Source: UBA1724 sp051884615
Lineage (GTDB): Bacteria > Verrucomicrobiota > Lentisphaeria > Oligosphaerales > Oligosphaeraceae
Assembly: GCA_051884615.1 (NCBI GenBank)
Contig: JBJEVT010000035.1
Location: forward strand, 1-64,000
Length of the DNA stretch: 64,000 nucleotides
Direction: 5' to 3'
Part shown: piece after piece, positions 16,292-27,615 of the stretch
Layout of the letters: the number at the start of each line of letters is the position of its first letter
How positions within the stretch are numbered: position 1 is the stretch's first letter
Program-made: the position numbers and the translations under genes
The notes under the pieces: model-generated
Told to the model about the DNA's origin: nothing
Databases searched by the model: none
The model's input: only the letters and a program-made list of their open reading frames with translations

Positions 16292-17374
16292 CTACCTGGG
16301 GTCGGGGGGCAGGGCGGCGCGGCGAAGTTCCTCCTGGAGGGCGGGGAACAGTTCCGCTTCCGGAAGCACCTTCAGGATCCTGCCCTGGCGGAAAAGGACG
16401 CCCCGCCCCGCGCCTCCCGCAATCCCCAGGTCCGCATCCGCCGCCTCCCCGGGGCCGTTCACCTCGCAGCCCATGACCGCGATCTTCCGGAAGGGCAGCC
16501 GGTATCCCCGGGCCAGGAGGCTCTGGATTTCCGCCTCCACCTTCTCCGCAAGGGGAATGAGGGCGATGCGGGTGCGCCCGCAGGTGGGGCAGGAGACCAG
16601 CTGGGGGCGTCCCGGGCGCAGTCCCAGGGCGTCCAGGATGCGGAAGGCCGCCGCCACCTCCTCCTCCGGCTGCGCGGTGAGGGAGACCCGGATGGTGTCG
16701 CCGATGCCCTCCAGCAGCAGCGCCCCCAGGGCGATGGAGGATTTCACGATGCCGGAGGCGGGGGTGCCCGCCTCGGTGAGGCCCAGATGGAGGGGCCAGG
16801 GGGAGAGGGGACGGAAGCGGCGGCAGGCCTCCAGGGTGAGGGGGATGTCCGACGCCTTCAGGCTGACCTTCAGATTCACGCAGCCCGCATCCTCGAACCC
16901 CCCCAGAAATTCCCGGGCGCTCTCCACCATGGCCTGGGCGGTGGGGCCGTGTTTCTCCCGGGCGCGGGGCGAGAGACTGCCCATGTTGACCCCCACCCGG
17001 ACGGCGCAGCCGCAGGCCGCCGCCTCCCGGGCCACCTCCCGGAGAATCTCCCGCCGGGCCAGATTGCCCGGATTGAGACGGATGCCCTGGACCCCCGCCT
17101 CCATGGCGGAGAGGGCAAGGCGCCCGTCAAAATGGATGTCCGCCACCACGGGGAGCGGGCTCTCCCGGCAGATGCGCTCCAGGGCGGGGCGGCAGGAGGG
17201 GGAGGGATAGGCCACCCGCACCAGCTGGCATCCGGCACGGGCCAGGCGCGCCACCTGCGCCAGGGTGGCCTCCGCGTCCTCCGCGGGGGTGCAGCACATG
17301 GACTGCACCGCGATGGGGGCGTCTCCCCCGATGGGGAGGGAGCCGACATGGATTTGACGGGTGGGATGGCGCAT
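16292..17374 (-). CDS. ispG: 4-hydroxy-3-methylbut-2-en-1-yl diphosphate synthase (IspG/GcpE)
   Basis: The 360-residue iron-sulfur enzyme catalyses the penultimate step of the MEP isoprenoid pathway. The TIM-barrel part starts near RQIHVGSLPIGGDAPIAVQS. The [4Fe-4S] ligands are CPTCGRTRIAL plus GCEVNGPGEAADADLGIAGG, which also holds the conserved E-x-N-G-P-G. The length is that of the short bacterial form without the extra A* domain. The ATG at 17374 was chosen because homology starts within a few residues; a longer open frame continues into the upstream gene but is in the wrong frame for it. It follows the 5'-nucleotidase-like gene by 26 bp. Confidence 0.94.
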   Translation of the reverse strand: MRHPTRQIHVGSLPIGGDAPIAVQSMCCTPAEDAEATLAQVARLARAGCQLVRVAYPSPSCRPALERICRESPLPVVADIHFDGRLALSAMEAGVQGIRLNPGNLARREILREVAREAAACGCAVRVGVNMGSLSPRAREKHGPTAQAMVESAREFLGGFEDAGCVNLKVSLKASDIPLTLEACRRFRPLSPWPLHLGLTEAGTPASGIVKSSIALGALLLEGIGDTIRVSLTAQPEEEVAAAFRILDALGLRPGRPQLVSCPTCGRTRIALIPLAEKVEAEIQSLLARGYRLPFRKIAVMGCEVNGPGEAADADLGIAGGAGRGVLFRQGRILKVLPEAELFPALQEELRRAALPPDPR

Positions 17375-17400
17375 GGGGAAAGGAAAGTCGCGGGCGGGGC

Positions 17401-18975
17401 TCACCGGGTGGTGCGGAGCCATTTCCGGGGTTCCGGGAAGAGGCCGGGATGGGCCTGGAGCCATTGGAGGACGGCCTGGCGGGAGGAGATGCCGGTGTCC
17501 CGGGTCTGGGAGGAGGGGCGGGCGAGAATCTCCTGGAGGACCGGGGTGCGGCCGCCGCCCGCCGCCGTGTGGGAGTTCATCACCAGGGGGTAGCGCTTGC
17601 CCGGCACGGGCGGCGCGTCCTCCCCGATGGAGAGAATCCGGGCGCCCTGGGAGGAAAGGACCGCCTCCGCTCCCCAGATGCCGCAGGCCCCCGCGGTGTT
17701 GCGGATGGCCCACTGCTCCTGGAGAATCTGCGCCAGCTCCTCCGGGGTGACCTGGCACACCACCAGGGAATTCTCGTAGGGAACCAGGGTGAAGAGATGC
17801 TGGCCGGTGAGGGGCACGCCCGCCGGAATCTCCTCCCTGGACAGGACGCCATGGAGGGCAAGGGGACACCGGGCGGCCTCCGCCATGGCCCGGCAGAAAA
17901 GCTCGCTCTGGGGACAGTCCACCCCGGGCCTCCCCTGGTAGGAAAGGGGACGGGGCAACGGCTCGGCAAGGATTTTCCCGGCGTGCTCCCTGGCCTGCTC
18001 CAGCCAGGGGGACACCGCCTGGGCGGCACGGGGATGGGGCGGCGTCTCCTCCGTCACCTCCACCAGCCGGGATTCCAGACGGAGAAGGCGGTGTTCGTCG
18101 GGGTCCACCACCGCGTCCACCTGGGCGAAGTATCTCCCGTGGGCGCCCGGCTGGACATACCAGGGACCCTCTTCCCAGCCCCTTCCCCGCCCGGGGAAGA
18201 GGCGATGGGTGTGCCCGCCCAGAATCAGGTCCACCTCCGGAAAGTCCCGGGCCAGGTCCCGGACCTCGTTGACGCCCCGGGGATCCTGCTCCATCCAGCC
18301 CTGGTGCAGCGCCAGCACGATCAGGTCGGGCCGGGCCGCCAGGATCTCGGGCATCAGGCGGGCAAGGGCCGCCCGGGCGCTCTCCACCTGGAAATGCCGG
18401 GAGAACTCCGGGAACCAGTGGGGGAGGAAGGAGGCGGTCATGCCCACGAGGGCCACCTTCGCCTCGCCCACGGAGAAGAGCCGCCACGGGGGAAGTTCCC
18501 CCTGGGGAAACTCCTCCGCGGGGGTGAGGAGACGGAGATTGCCGCAGAGCAGGCGGGGCGCAAGGGCCCGCGCCAGCTCCAGAAAAGCCTCCGGGCCGAA
18601 GTCGAAGTCGTGGTTTCCCGGCACCCAGGCGTCATAGGAAAGGGCCGCCAGCCAGGGAAGAATCGCCTTTCCCCGGGAGAGGGCGCCCTCCAGGGAGCCC
18701 TGGGCGGAATCGCCGGTGTCCACCAGAAGGCAGGCGCCCTGGGGAGCCTCCCGGCGCCGCTCCTCCAGCAGCGTGGCCAGGGGAAGGAGGCCGGCGGGGG
18801 CCTGGGCGTCCCCCGAAAGATTGGCATGGAGGTCGCTGGTGTGGAGAATCCGCACATGGGCCTCCCGCGCCTCCAGAACCGGAGCCAGGAGCAGCCAGAG
18901 GAGGGGAAGCCACAGGAGGAAGGGCGGGATTCTCCTCCTCCCCTTTCCTGCGGCTTCTCCCGTTCCCTGCTTCAT
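17401..18975 (-). CDS. Secreted 5'-nucleotidase/UshA-family metallophosphoesterase
   Basis: The 524-residue exported enzyme has an N-terminal signal sequence (hydrophobic run PPFLLWLPLLWLLLAPVLEA, about residues 17-36). A calcineurin-like metallophosphatase domain follows: HTSDLHANL (D-x-H), DTGDSAQGSL, GNHDFDFG and GGHTHRLFPG supply the dinuclear metal ligands. A C-terminal 5'-nucleotidase specificity domain (LTGQHLFTLVPYENSLVVCQ, then a substrate-stacking region) completes the UshA/CD73 architecture. It probably scavenges nucleotides or related phosphoesters in the periplasm. Exact substrate not determined. Confidence 0.88.
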   Translation of the reverse strand: MKQGTGEAAGKGRRRIPPFLLWLPLLWLLLAPVLEAREAHVRILHTSDLHANLSGDAQAPAGLLPLATLLEERRREAPQGACLLVDTGDSAQGSLEGALSRGKAILPWLAALSYDAWVPGNHDFDFGPEAFLELARALAPRLLCGNLRLLTPAEEFPQGELPPWRLFSVGEAKVALVGMTASFLPHWFPEFSRHFQVESARAALARLMPEILAARPDLIVLALHQGWMEQDPRGVNEVRDLARDFPEVDLILGGHTHRLFPGRGRGWEEGPWYVQPGAHGRYFAQVDAVVDPDEHRLLRLESRLVEVTEETPPHPRAAQAVSPWLEQAREHAGKILAEPLPRPLSYQGRPGVDCPQSELFCRAMAEAARCPLALHGVLSREEIPAGVPLTGQHLFTLVPYENSLVVCQVTPEELAQILQEQWAIRNTAGACGIWGAEAVLSSQGARILSIGEDAPPVPGKRYPLVMNSHTAAGGGRTPVLQEILARPSSQTRDTGISSRQAVLQWLQAHPGLFPEPRKWLRTTR

Positions 18976-19008
18976 GCGACAGCCCCCCCGCGGGAAATCT
19001 CCCTGCCC

Positions 19009-20793
<1,785 letters not shown>

Positions 20794-20848
20794 GGAGGAT
20801 TCTCTCCTTTGGGAAAAACAGGGCGGGGGAAGGGGGGAGGGGAGGCGG

Positions 20849-22111
20849 CTATCGGGCGGCCAGGAGGGCTTTCAGCTCCTCCCGGGCGAGGGTGCGCTGG
20901 GAGCCGTCCGACATCTCCTTCAAGGTGATGGTGCCGGTCTTCAGCTCGTTCTCCCCCAGGATCAGAACCCGGGCGGCGCCGGATTTGTTGGCTGAACGGA
21001 ACTGGGCCTTCAGGGAACGCCCCGTGACATCCGCCAGGATGCGCCCGCCCAGGCCCGCCCGGCGAAGCTCGCCCGCCAGCTCCAGGCCGGCGGGAATGGC
21101 CTCCTGCCCGGCGGCGACGAGGTAGATGTCCGCGGCGGGACGGCTCGGGGGGGTGAGCCCCAGGCCCGCGCGGGTCATGAGAAGGCGCTCCACGCCGGCG
21201 GCGAAGCCGATGCCCTCGATGGGGGTGGAGCTGCCCGGCATGGTCATCCGGTAGCGCCCGCCTCCGGCGATGGCGTCCTCGCTGCCCAGCGCGGGGTGGG
21301 TGATCTCGAAGACGGTGTGGATGTAGTAGTCCAGTCCCCGCACCAGACGGGGATTGACTTCGTAGGCGACGCCCAGGCGCTCCAGCCCCTGGCACACCTC
21401 GTCAAAGTAGCGGCGGGACTCCTCCCCCATCAGCTCCGCGATGTGGGGCGCCCCCAGGGCCAGCCTGTGGCAGGACTCCTGCTTGCAGTCCAGCATGCGC
21501 CACACGTTGGTCTCGAAGCGTCTCCGGCAATCCTCGCACATCTCCGGCAGGTGGGGACGGAAGTATTCCCGCAGGGCCTCCGCCACGGCGGGGCGGTCCT
21601 CCGGCAGTCCCCGGGTGTTGACGTGCACCCGGGCGCCCTGGATGCCCAGGGCCTCCAGATAGTGCACCAGCATGGAGATGACCTCGGCGTCCATCCAGGG
21701 AGAGTGGCAGCCCACGGCCTCCACCCCCACCTGGTGGAATTGACGGCGCCGCCCGGCGGAGGGACGCTCCCCGCGGAACATGGGCCCCATGTAGAAGACC
21801 CGCCGCTCCTCCCCCGGCCCCAGGCCCAGGTTCGCCATGGCGCGCATGACGCCCGCCGTCCCCTCGGGACGCAGGGTCAGGCTCCTGCCGCCCCGGTCCT
21901 CGAAGGTGTACATCTCCTTCTGCACCACGTCCGTCTCGTTTCCCAGGTTCCGCACGAAGACCTCGGTGCGCTCGAAGACGGGGGTGCGCAGCTCCTGGTA
22001 GCCATAGCGCCCGAAGATGTCCCGGGTGATGGATTCCAGCTCCACCCAGCCCAGTGCCTCTGGCTCCCAGATGTCCGAGGTGCCGGGAAGGGGTTCGGTT
22101 GCGGTTGACAT
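20849..22111 (-). CDS. hisS: Histidyl-tRNA synthetase
   Basis: The 420-residue class II synthetase shows motif 2 around MFRGERPSAGRRRQFHQVGV and the HisRS-specific peptide LVRGLDYYIHTVFEI. Motif 3 is GIGFAAGVERLLM. A C-terminal anticodon-binding domain (YLVAAGQEAIPAGLELAGEL, then LILGENELKTG) completes it. It precedes aspS and is probably co-transcribed with it. About 200 bp separate it from the upstream pseudopilin gene; a GGCTATATTA string there could be a -10, but I see no matching -35. Confidence 0.96.
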   Translation of the reverse strand: MSTATEPLPGTSDIWEPEALGWVELESITRDIFGRYGYQELRTPVFERTEVFVRNLGNETDVVQKEMYTFEDRGGRSLTLRPEGTAGVMRAMANLGLGPGEERRVFYMGPMFRGERPSAGRRRQFHQVGVEAVGCHSPWMDAEVISMLVHYLEALGIQGARVHVNTRGLPEDRPAVAEALREYFRPHLPEMCEDCRRRFETNVWRMLDCKQESCHRLALGAPHIAELMGEESRRYFDEVCQGLERLGVAYEVNPRLVRGLDYYIHTVFEITHPALGSEDAIAGGGRYRMTMPGSSTPIEGIGFAAGVERLLMTRAGLGLTPPSRPAADIYLVAAGQEAIPAGLELAGELRRAGLGGRILADVTGRSLKAQFRSANKSGAARVLILGENELKTGTITLKEMSDGSQRTLAREELKALLAAR

Positions 22112-22316
22112 GATAAGACTCCTGGTGTGGTTCTAAAGAAACAAGGAAGAAAGGGGGGAGCGGGGCGTGGCGTCGCCGCAAGGCGAAATGCCCCGTAATA
22201 TAGCCGTCTCCCAGGGGGCTTTTCCCCAGGGGAAGGCGGGAGCGCGGGAAAGGAAAACGCCCCCGGCAGCGCGGCGGCTCCCGGAGGCGCGGAGGCTTGG
22301 GAATGGAGGAGGGAGA

Positions 22317-23153
22317 CTAGTGGTTCAAATCTCCTCCCGCCACGTTCGAGCCCGGGAACCAGTAGAAGTCGTAGATGGTCCCGCTGGCGGTGCTGTAGCC
22401 GTCGAACTTGTTGCGGTTGACCGCCTCCACATGGCCATCCCCGAAGGCATAGTTGGTGTTGTAGCTATGCCGGAAGAAGATCTCCAGCCGGCTGCTCTCC
22501 GCATTGTACTGGCCGGGGAAGAAGACCACGCCGGTCAGGTCCGGGGTGCCCAGCTGGTTGGACTTGGCGCCGTCCACGTAGTTGACGAAGATGGAGGCGT
22601 GCTTGATGGAGCTGATGCGCCTCCACTGGGCGGCGGAGGTGAGGGGGCAGAGACCCCAGGCGGAACCGTAGTGGCCCTCGTTGATGTAGCGGCAGTAGCT
22701 GGCCGCGTAGTTGGCCTGGTAGGAGATGTTGCCGTTCACACGGTCGCTGGTGGGGCAGGAGGGGCAAAGAAGCACCTTGTGCCAGGCGGACTTGTCCGCG
22801 GTGCCGTCCAGCCGGGAGGCGGGATCCTTGTCCGCCCATGCCCTGTAGCTCATGGGGGCGCCGGGAACCAGCGGGTTCAGGGTGAACCAGGTGAAGGCAT
22901 AGGCGCTGTTCAGGTCGGAGCCGAAGAAATGGAAGCCCTGGTCCCCTTCCCGCCACACGTTGGGGGGCAGGTAGTCGTCGTAGTCGTTGGCGTAGAGCAG
23001 GGCGCCCAGCTGGACCTGCTTCAGGTTGTTGGTGCAGCTGATGGCGCGCGCCTTCTCCCGTGCCTTGGACAGGGCGGGAAGCAGCATGGCGGCGAGAATG
23101 GCGATGATGGCGATGACGACCAACAATTCGATCAGCGTGAATTTCTTTTGCAT
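22317..23153 (-). CDS. Type II secretion-like pseudopilin, H-X9-DG family
   Basis: The 278-residue protein starts MQKKFTLIELLVVIAII, a type IV prepilin leader in which lysine replaces the usual glycine before the cleavage site. The N-terminal hydrophobic helix (about residues 5-28) is followed by AREKARAISCTNNLKQVQLG, typical of the DUF1559-like pseudopilins expanded in Planctomycetes, Verrucomicrobia and Lentisphaerae. The C-terminal half contains H-SYNTNYAFG-DG, the H-X9-DG motif. It is a secreted or filament-associated protein of unknown function. A strong promoter lies about 90 bp upstream. Such proteins often occur in hundreds of copies in Lentisphaerota. Confidence 0.88.
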   Translation of the reverse strand: MQKKFTLIELLVVIAIIAILAAMLLPALSKAREKARAISCTNNLKQVQLGALLYANDYDDYLPPNVWREGDQGFHFFGSDLNSAYAFTWFTLNPLVPGAPMSYRAWADKDPASRLDGTADKSAWHKVLLCPSCPTSDRVNGNISYQANYAASYCRYINEGHYGSAWGLCPLTSAAQWRRISSIKHASIFVNYVDGAKSNQLGTPDLTGVVFFPGQYNAESSRLEIFFRHSYNTNYAFGDGHVEAVNRNKFDGYSTASGTIYDFYWFPGSNVAGGDLNH

Positions 23154-23240
23154 AAGTAGTTGTAATGCAAGTAGTTAGAGAAAAAGACGGAGAAAGGCGC
23201 CGAAAATGCGTTGCCTCCGGAGAGGCGCTCACATCTGGCA

Positions 23241-23268
23241 ATTATAGGTACTTTTGGAAGAAAATCAA
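23241..23268 (-). promoter_or_regulatory. Putative sigma-70 promoter for the pseudopilin gene
   Basis: On the minus strand TTGATT (23268-23263) and TATAAT (23246-23241) lie 16 bp apart in an unusually AT-rich stretch. The leader to the pseudopilin ATG is about 85 nt. Confidence 0.65.
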
Positions 23269-23328
23269 GAGGTCGTTTCCGGCTTTTCTTCGGGGAAAGG
23301 AGGGATTCCGGGGGATGACGAGGAGGCA

Positions 23329-23391
23329 TGGGGGAGGGAGTATATCAAGCCTCATGTCTATCGACAAGACGCGAATCACAGTGCAGGCGGG
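23329..23391 (+). pseudogene. Duplicate of the obg start region (63 bp)
   Basis: This 63-bp segment matches 31501-31563 at 61 of 63 positions and includes the obg ATG (here 23354) and its first dozen codons (M-S-I-D-K-T-R-I-T-V-Q-A-G). After that the similarity to obg stops and no GTPase follows, so it is a non-functional fragment. It marks the left edge of the three-gene island at 23572-31079. Confidence 0.85.
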
Positions 23392-23397
23392 ACGTGT

Positions 23398-23426
23398 GGG
23401 GAGCACGAACCGCCCTCTCTGTGGTC
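23398..23426 (+). repeat. 29-bp repeat, left copy
   Basis: It matches 31364-31392 with two mismatches (core CGAACCGCCCTCTCT). Here it directly follows the obg-start duplicate; at the right-hand locus it lies about 110 bp before the obg start, so the order of the two repeated blocks is swapped. The remainder of 23427-23571 shows no recognisable feature. Confidence 0.75.
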
Positions 23427-23571
23427 GATCTGTGAAAACCTTCCATGCCCTGTCATGGAACTTGCAAGCGGGCTGGGGCCATTTTGGGGAGTTTTCCCGA
23501 TTTGTTGCGGGGTCAGGGCAAAAAGAATCCCCTGGCCTGCAGGGGGGGGGAGCGGCGTAGGGGGTGTTTGG

Positions 23572-26500
23572 CTAGGGCAGATAGAGCCAGGCGGGAGAAG
23601 CCGGGGAAGGGAGGTCGCTGGCATTGACCAGGCGCAGGGAATTTTGCTGGAGCAGATAGATCTCGTGATCGGGGTGGTGTGTGAGGATGGCTTCGCGGGT
23701 GCGGAGCGACCAGCCATGCGGCAGGGGGTCGGGGGGGGAGGGGCGGTTGCCGACAAAGGCGAAGTCGGTGGTCTTGGGGGTGGTGGGGAGGAAGGCCCAG
23801 AAGCCTTCATGGGCACAGGGCAGCGCATTGGCAGAGGCCGTGGTGACGTAGCTGCCATGGCGAAAGAGCCAGAGCTGGTCGGCATTGAGCCAGGCGAGGA
23901 GGGCATCGAGGGAGGTGGCATCAAGGTCGACGGGAGAGGCGAGGAGGTTCCAGCCCGGGGTCAAGTTTGTCCAGACGAGGGAACCATTCTCGGTTGTCGT
24001 TGAGGGCCACCACTGGGTGACGGGGATTTGCTGTCGGTGGAAGGTCAGGTCAAAGGGGATGGAGGGGGAAGTGGCTCCCTCCACGTCGCTGGCGTAGAGG
24101 CTAAGGTTCTCCCCGTTGACGGCGTCCGGAGCGGCGATGAAGGTGATGGGAAAGCGGGAATGGACGAGTCCGGCCGTAAGGTCGGCGGCGGGGATGGGCT
24201 GGCCAGCCGCATCTGTGAAGTGGCCGTGCTGGGGAGGGGATGAAAAGTGGAGAGCGAGGGCCTCGTCGTCATCCTCGTCGTCGGGGTCGCTGGGGGAGAG
24301 GTCTTCCCAGGAGAGCGGGGTGCCCTCCATGAGGGCGAACGAGTCGACGGCGAGAGCGGGGGGACGGTTGACGTGGGTGACGGTCAGGCGGAGGGAGAGG
24401 GTGGCGCTAGCGCCGGCACGGTCGGTGGCGGTGAGGGGGAAGGAAAAGGATTTGCCGTTGTTGTCGAGGCGTGAGGCGACAGTGAAGTCCGGGGCGATGG
24501 TGAGGAGTCCCGAGTCAGAGTCGATGGAGAGCCAGGCGGGGGCGTCGGCGGGGAGGGCGAAGGTGAGGGCGTCGGTGTCGGGGGCTGGGTTGAGGAGGTC
24601 GGGGTCGTAGACGTACGAGGCGGTGTCAAGGGTATAGGTCTCTCCTTCCGGCAGTGTGAGGGGCAAGTGAAGGGAGCCGTCGGCGGAATCGGAACAGAGG
24701 GGGGGCTGTTCTTGCCAGAGTGGTGGGTCGTTGAGGTTTTGGATGACGAGGGTGAGAGTCTGGTCGGCCGGAGTGGTGCCGTCGGTGAGGTGGAGGGTGA
24801 GAGTTTCGGTGCCGACGAAATGGGGAGAGGGCGGGGTATAGAGGAGACGCGGGGCAATCTGGGCGGTGGCGGGATTGCGGGGGAGAAGGATGACGGTGCC
24901 CTTGGCGGCGGTGGCGTCGAGAAGGTCGGTCTCGTCGCCATCAGGGTCGAGGACGGGGATGGGGTAGTCGGCCTCTGAAGTGGTGTCGGAGGCGAGGGCG
25001 AGGGTCAGGTCGTCAGGGATTTCGTCGACGGTGAGGGTTTGGGATTGGAGTGTGGGCGGTGTGTTGACGGGCGTGGGGTTGCGCCAGGCGAAGAGGTTGG
25101 GGGGGCTGTCGCCGGGGGCGAGATTGGTGAGAGTGGAGAGGAAGAGGACGGTCTCTCCGTCATGGGAGGTCTGGGGGAGGAGAGGGGTGGAGTTGCTGTC
25201 GCCATTGCCGTAGCCGCAGTCAGGGTGATAGGTGAGGCAGCGTTCCTCGCGGGTGACGAGGTTCAGGCGGTGGAGTTGCCAGAGACCTTCGGATTCCCGG
25301 GAGAAGAGGGCGAAGCGTCCGTTGGGGGAGAGACGGACGTTCTGGGCGTCCTTGAGGTCGGGGTGGAGGGTGGGGGACGCCTCGGGGTAGACGGGGAGGG
25401 TATAGAACTGCCCCTGGTCAGTGAGGACGGCGGCGGTGGCGCCGTTGAAGGTGAGGGAAAGGCAGGTGAGGTGCGTGAGGTGGGAGGCCAGGCGGAAAGG
25501 GGCGGGGGAGGTGGTGCTGGTGGCCCAGAGTTGGCCGTCCTGCTGAAGGAAGGCAAGGATGGTGCCGTCGTCGTTGAGGGCGACGTCGGTGACCTCGGCG
25601 GTGTCGTGGAGGGTGACGGGAGACTGGCCGTTCACGATGAGCCGGAGGGTGCCCGTGTCGGTGGCGTAGGCGATGGTGGCGCCATCCCGGGAGAGGGAGG
25701 GCTGGACAGCATGGCTGACATCGGTGTCCAGGATGGCGCCGGTGCTGTCCTGGAGTTTGTTGTCGCAGACGAGTACGATGCGGGAGGCGTCGCCGGCGAT
25801 GGCGCAGGTGAGGCTTTCGTGGGGGAAAGTGTCAGCGTCGGTGAGCAGGGTGAGGGTGTTGGTGGCCATGTCGCGGCGGTAGATATCGTTGCCGCGTCCC
25901 CCATCGGCGGGATGGAGGTTGGCGTTGGTGGAGAAGACGACGACATTTCCGTCGTCGGAGGTGTCGAGGGCCGTGTAGTGGGGCGTGTTGGAGGAGGGGG
26001 GAGTGCTGTCGGCGGGGAGGGAGAGGCAGAGGAGGGGGGTGGGAGTGAGGGTGAAAGTTCTGGCAAGGGTGGTGTCGCCTTCGGTGAGGGTGGCGGTGAG
26101 GGTCAAGGGCTGCAGGGAGGCGGTGGGGGAGAAGGCGAAGGAGAGGGGAAGTTGGGCGGGCTCCAGGGGAGTGCCGAGGGGGACGGCGTTGCCGCTGGCA
26201 TCCAGGAGAGTTCCCGGGAGGGGGGCGTAGTCGGCGGCAAGGGTGAGGGTGGCCGTGGGGCGGGCGTTGGTCTTGAGGGGGAGGGGGGTGTCCTGTCCCA
26301 GGAGGAGGGTGGCATCCCCGGCTTCCAGGGAAAGTCCCAGGTCAAGCATGTAGAGTTGGGCGGGAGTGTCGGCAATGGCGAAGACAAGGAACCGTCCGGA
26401 GGGAGAGAGGGCGGGGACGCGGCAGTCGGCAGTAGTTGCCGTGAGGGGGGTGGGCGCATCGGGATCCGTGGCGCGCCAAAGATAGATTTGACGGACATCG

Positions 26501-27441
26501 TCCTTGTCCTTGGCGGTGAAGAGGACCGTCTGCCCATCGGCGCTGAGGCATGGTTCCCCTGCGTCGATGTCTTCCCCGAGGGAGGCGCTGAGAGTCTTGG
26601 CCTGCCAGGAGCTGCCGCAGCGGGTGAGGAGGACAATATGGTTGCCGCTCCCATTGGTGAGGGAGCCGCTGTTGGAGCGGAGGACGATGGTGGTCGTCTC
26701 TGCGGAGCAGGCGACCTGCGGGTCGGTGTCTCCGATGGCCTTGATTTTTTCGGGGGGGGCGTCGCCGCGCAGGTCGCGGAGACAGAGGAGGCGTCCTCCC
26801 GTTTCTTCGTCGCGTGTGGAATAGACGAGCAGGTTGCCGTCGGCGGAGAGGGCGAGGGAGCCCTGGATGGCCTCCGGGATCGTGGTCACAGGGGAGAAGG
26901 TCGTGCCTTGCACGTCCCTGACAAGGAGGCCGCTGGCCGTGGTGAGGGCGACGCGGGAGGCGTCGGCGGAGCAGGCCAGGCGGACCTGGGCCGGGGAACT
27001 GTTGCCGTTGAGGTCGGTGAGTCGTGATGTGCCGTGGGTGCCATCGGCGGCTCTGTATTCCAGCTGGAGTTCCCTGGCTCCCGTTGTGCTGTTGATGGTG
27101 CGGATGACGAAGTGGGCGTTGGCGTGCGGCGCGTGGACGAGTTCGAAGCAGCTGGCGGAAAAAAAGGCCTGATTGCCGCGGAAGAGTGTGTCGTAGGCGT
27201 CGTCGGAGGTGGCGGGCAGGCGATAGGCGCCCCATGCGTTGGGGAGGGAGTTGTCCGGGTCTGGGGCGATGAAGGAGACGGAGGCGTCATCGCCCACGCA
27301 GGGCTTCATCCAATAGAGGTCGCATTGTGCGGCGCCTTTGGGCATGAGGCCCTCCGTGAGAGGAAGGGGAGCCATGAGCTCGGCGGTCATGCCGGCGCTG
27401 AAGAGCAGCATCATGACAAGCACGATGGCGGGACGAAACAT
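23572..27441 (-). CDS. Large secreted protein: PD40-type propeller plus cadherin-like repeats
   Basis: The 1289-residue exported protein has a signal peptide (MFRPAIVLVMMLLFSAGMTA), and an AGAAGGAA ribosome site fixes the ATG at 27441. The first 850 or so residues contain many TolB/PD40-type blades (for example SLALSADGNLLVYSTRDEE, PCLSADGQTVLFTAKDKDD, ALSPSGRFLVFAIAD, RLSPNGRFALFSRESEG). Then come cadherin-like/tandem-95 segments (LLDATAAKGTVILLPRNP, NDPPLWQEQPP, VNRPPALAVDSFALMEGTPL). A C-terminal TPGWNLLASPVDLDA module with EGFWAFLP resembles the GWNLISIPV/GYWVY end domains of surface-displayed proteins. It is the last gene of the island and probably acts in adhesion or glycan binding. No catalytic residues recognised. 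Confidence 0.75.
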   Translation of the reverse strand: MFRPAIVLVMMLLFSAGMTAELMAPLPLTEGLMPKGAAQCDLYWMKPCVGDDASVSFIAPDPDNSLPNAWGAYRLPATSDDAYDTLFRGNQAFFSASCFELVHAPHANAHFVIRTINSTTGARELQLEYRAADGTHGTSRLTDLNGNSSPAQVRLACSADASRVALTTASGLLVRDVQGTTFSPVTTIPEAIQGSLALSADGNLLVYSTRDEETGGRLLCLRDLRGDAPPEKIKAIGDTDPQVACSAETTTIVLRSNSGSLTNGSGNHIVLLTRCGSSWQAKTLSASLGEDIDAGEPCLSADGQTVLFTAKDKDDVRQIYLWRATDPDAPTPLTATTADCRVPALSPSGRFLVFAIADTPAQLYMLDLGLSLEAGDATLLLGQDTPLPLKTNARPTATLTLAADYAPLPGTLLDASGNAVPLGTPLEPAQLPLSFAFSPTASLQPLTLTATLTEGDTTLARTFTLTPTPLLCLSLPADSTPPSSNTPHYTALDTSDDGNVVVFSTNANLHPADGGRGNDIYRRDMATNTLTLLTDADTFPHESLTCAIAGDASRIVLVCDNKLQDSTGAILDTDVSHAVQPSLSRDGATIAYATDTGTLRLIVNGQSPVTLHDTAEVTDVALNDDGTILAFLQQDGQLWATSTTSPAPFRLASHLTHLTCLSLTFNGATAAVLTDQGQFYTLPVYPEASPTLHPDLKDAQNVRLSPNGRFALFSRESEGLWQLHRLNLVTREERCLTYHPDCGYGNGDSNSTPLLPQTSHDGETVLFLSTLTNLAPGDSPPNLFAWRNPTPVNTPPTLQSQTLTVDEIPDDLTLALASDTTSEADYPIPVLDPDGDETDLLDATAAKGTVILLPRNPATAQIAPRLLYTPPSPHFVGTETLTLHLTDGTTPADQTLTLVIQNLNDPPLWQEQPPLCSDSADGSLHLPLTLPEGETYTLDTASYVYDPDLLNPAPDTDALTFALPADAPAWLSIDSDSGLLTIAPDFTVASRLDNNGKSFSFPLTATDRAGASATLSLRLTVTHVNRPPALAVDSFALMEGTPLSWEDLSPSDPDDEDDDEALALHFSSPPQHGHFTDAAGQPIPAADLTAGLVHSRFPITFIAAPDAVNGENLSLYASDVEGATSPSIPFDLTFHRQQIPVTQWWPSTTTENGSLVWTNLTPGWNLLASPVDLDATSLDALLAWLNADQLWLFRHGSYVTTASANALPCAHEGFWAFLPTTPKTTDFAFVGNRPSPPDPLPHGWSLRTREAILTHHPDHEIYLLQQNSLRLVNASDLPSPASPAWLYLP

Positions 27442-27615
27442 GCGTTTTCCTTCTTCTCTGTTCAAGACGACAAAGACACAAACCTGCCCAGGGGCAACTC
27501 GCGCATTTTTTCCCCCGCCAGGAAACCGGGTGGACAAGAACAGCCAAGCCGTCGGGGCGGTCGGGTCCGGCGCGGCTTGGCTGGATGCAGGAGGAGACAG
27601 GCGGGGGAAGGAAGA

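Noticed and set aside
16292..18487. A 731-residue IspG with a long N-terminal extension
   Set aside because: The first 370 residues are a frame-shifted read of the 5'-nucleotidase-like gene; the family homology starts at the ATG at 17374.
23354..23560. A second Obg-like protein
   Set aside because: Only the first 12-13 codons match obg; the rest has no similarity and the GTPase motifs are absent.
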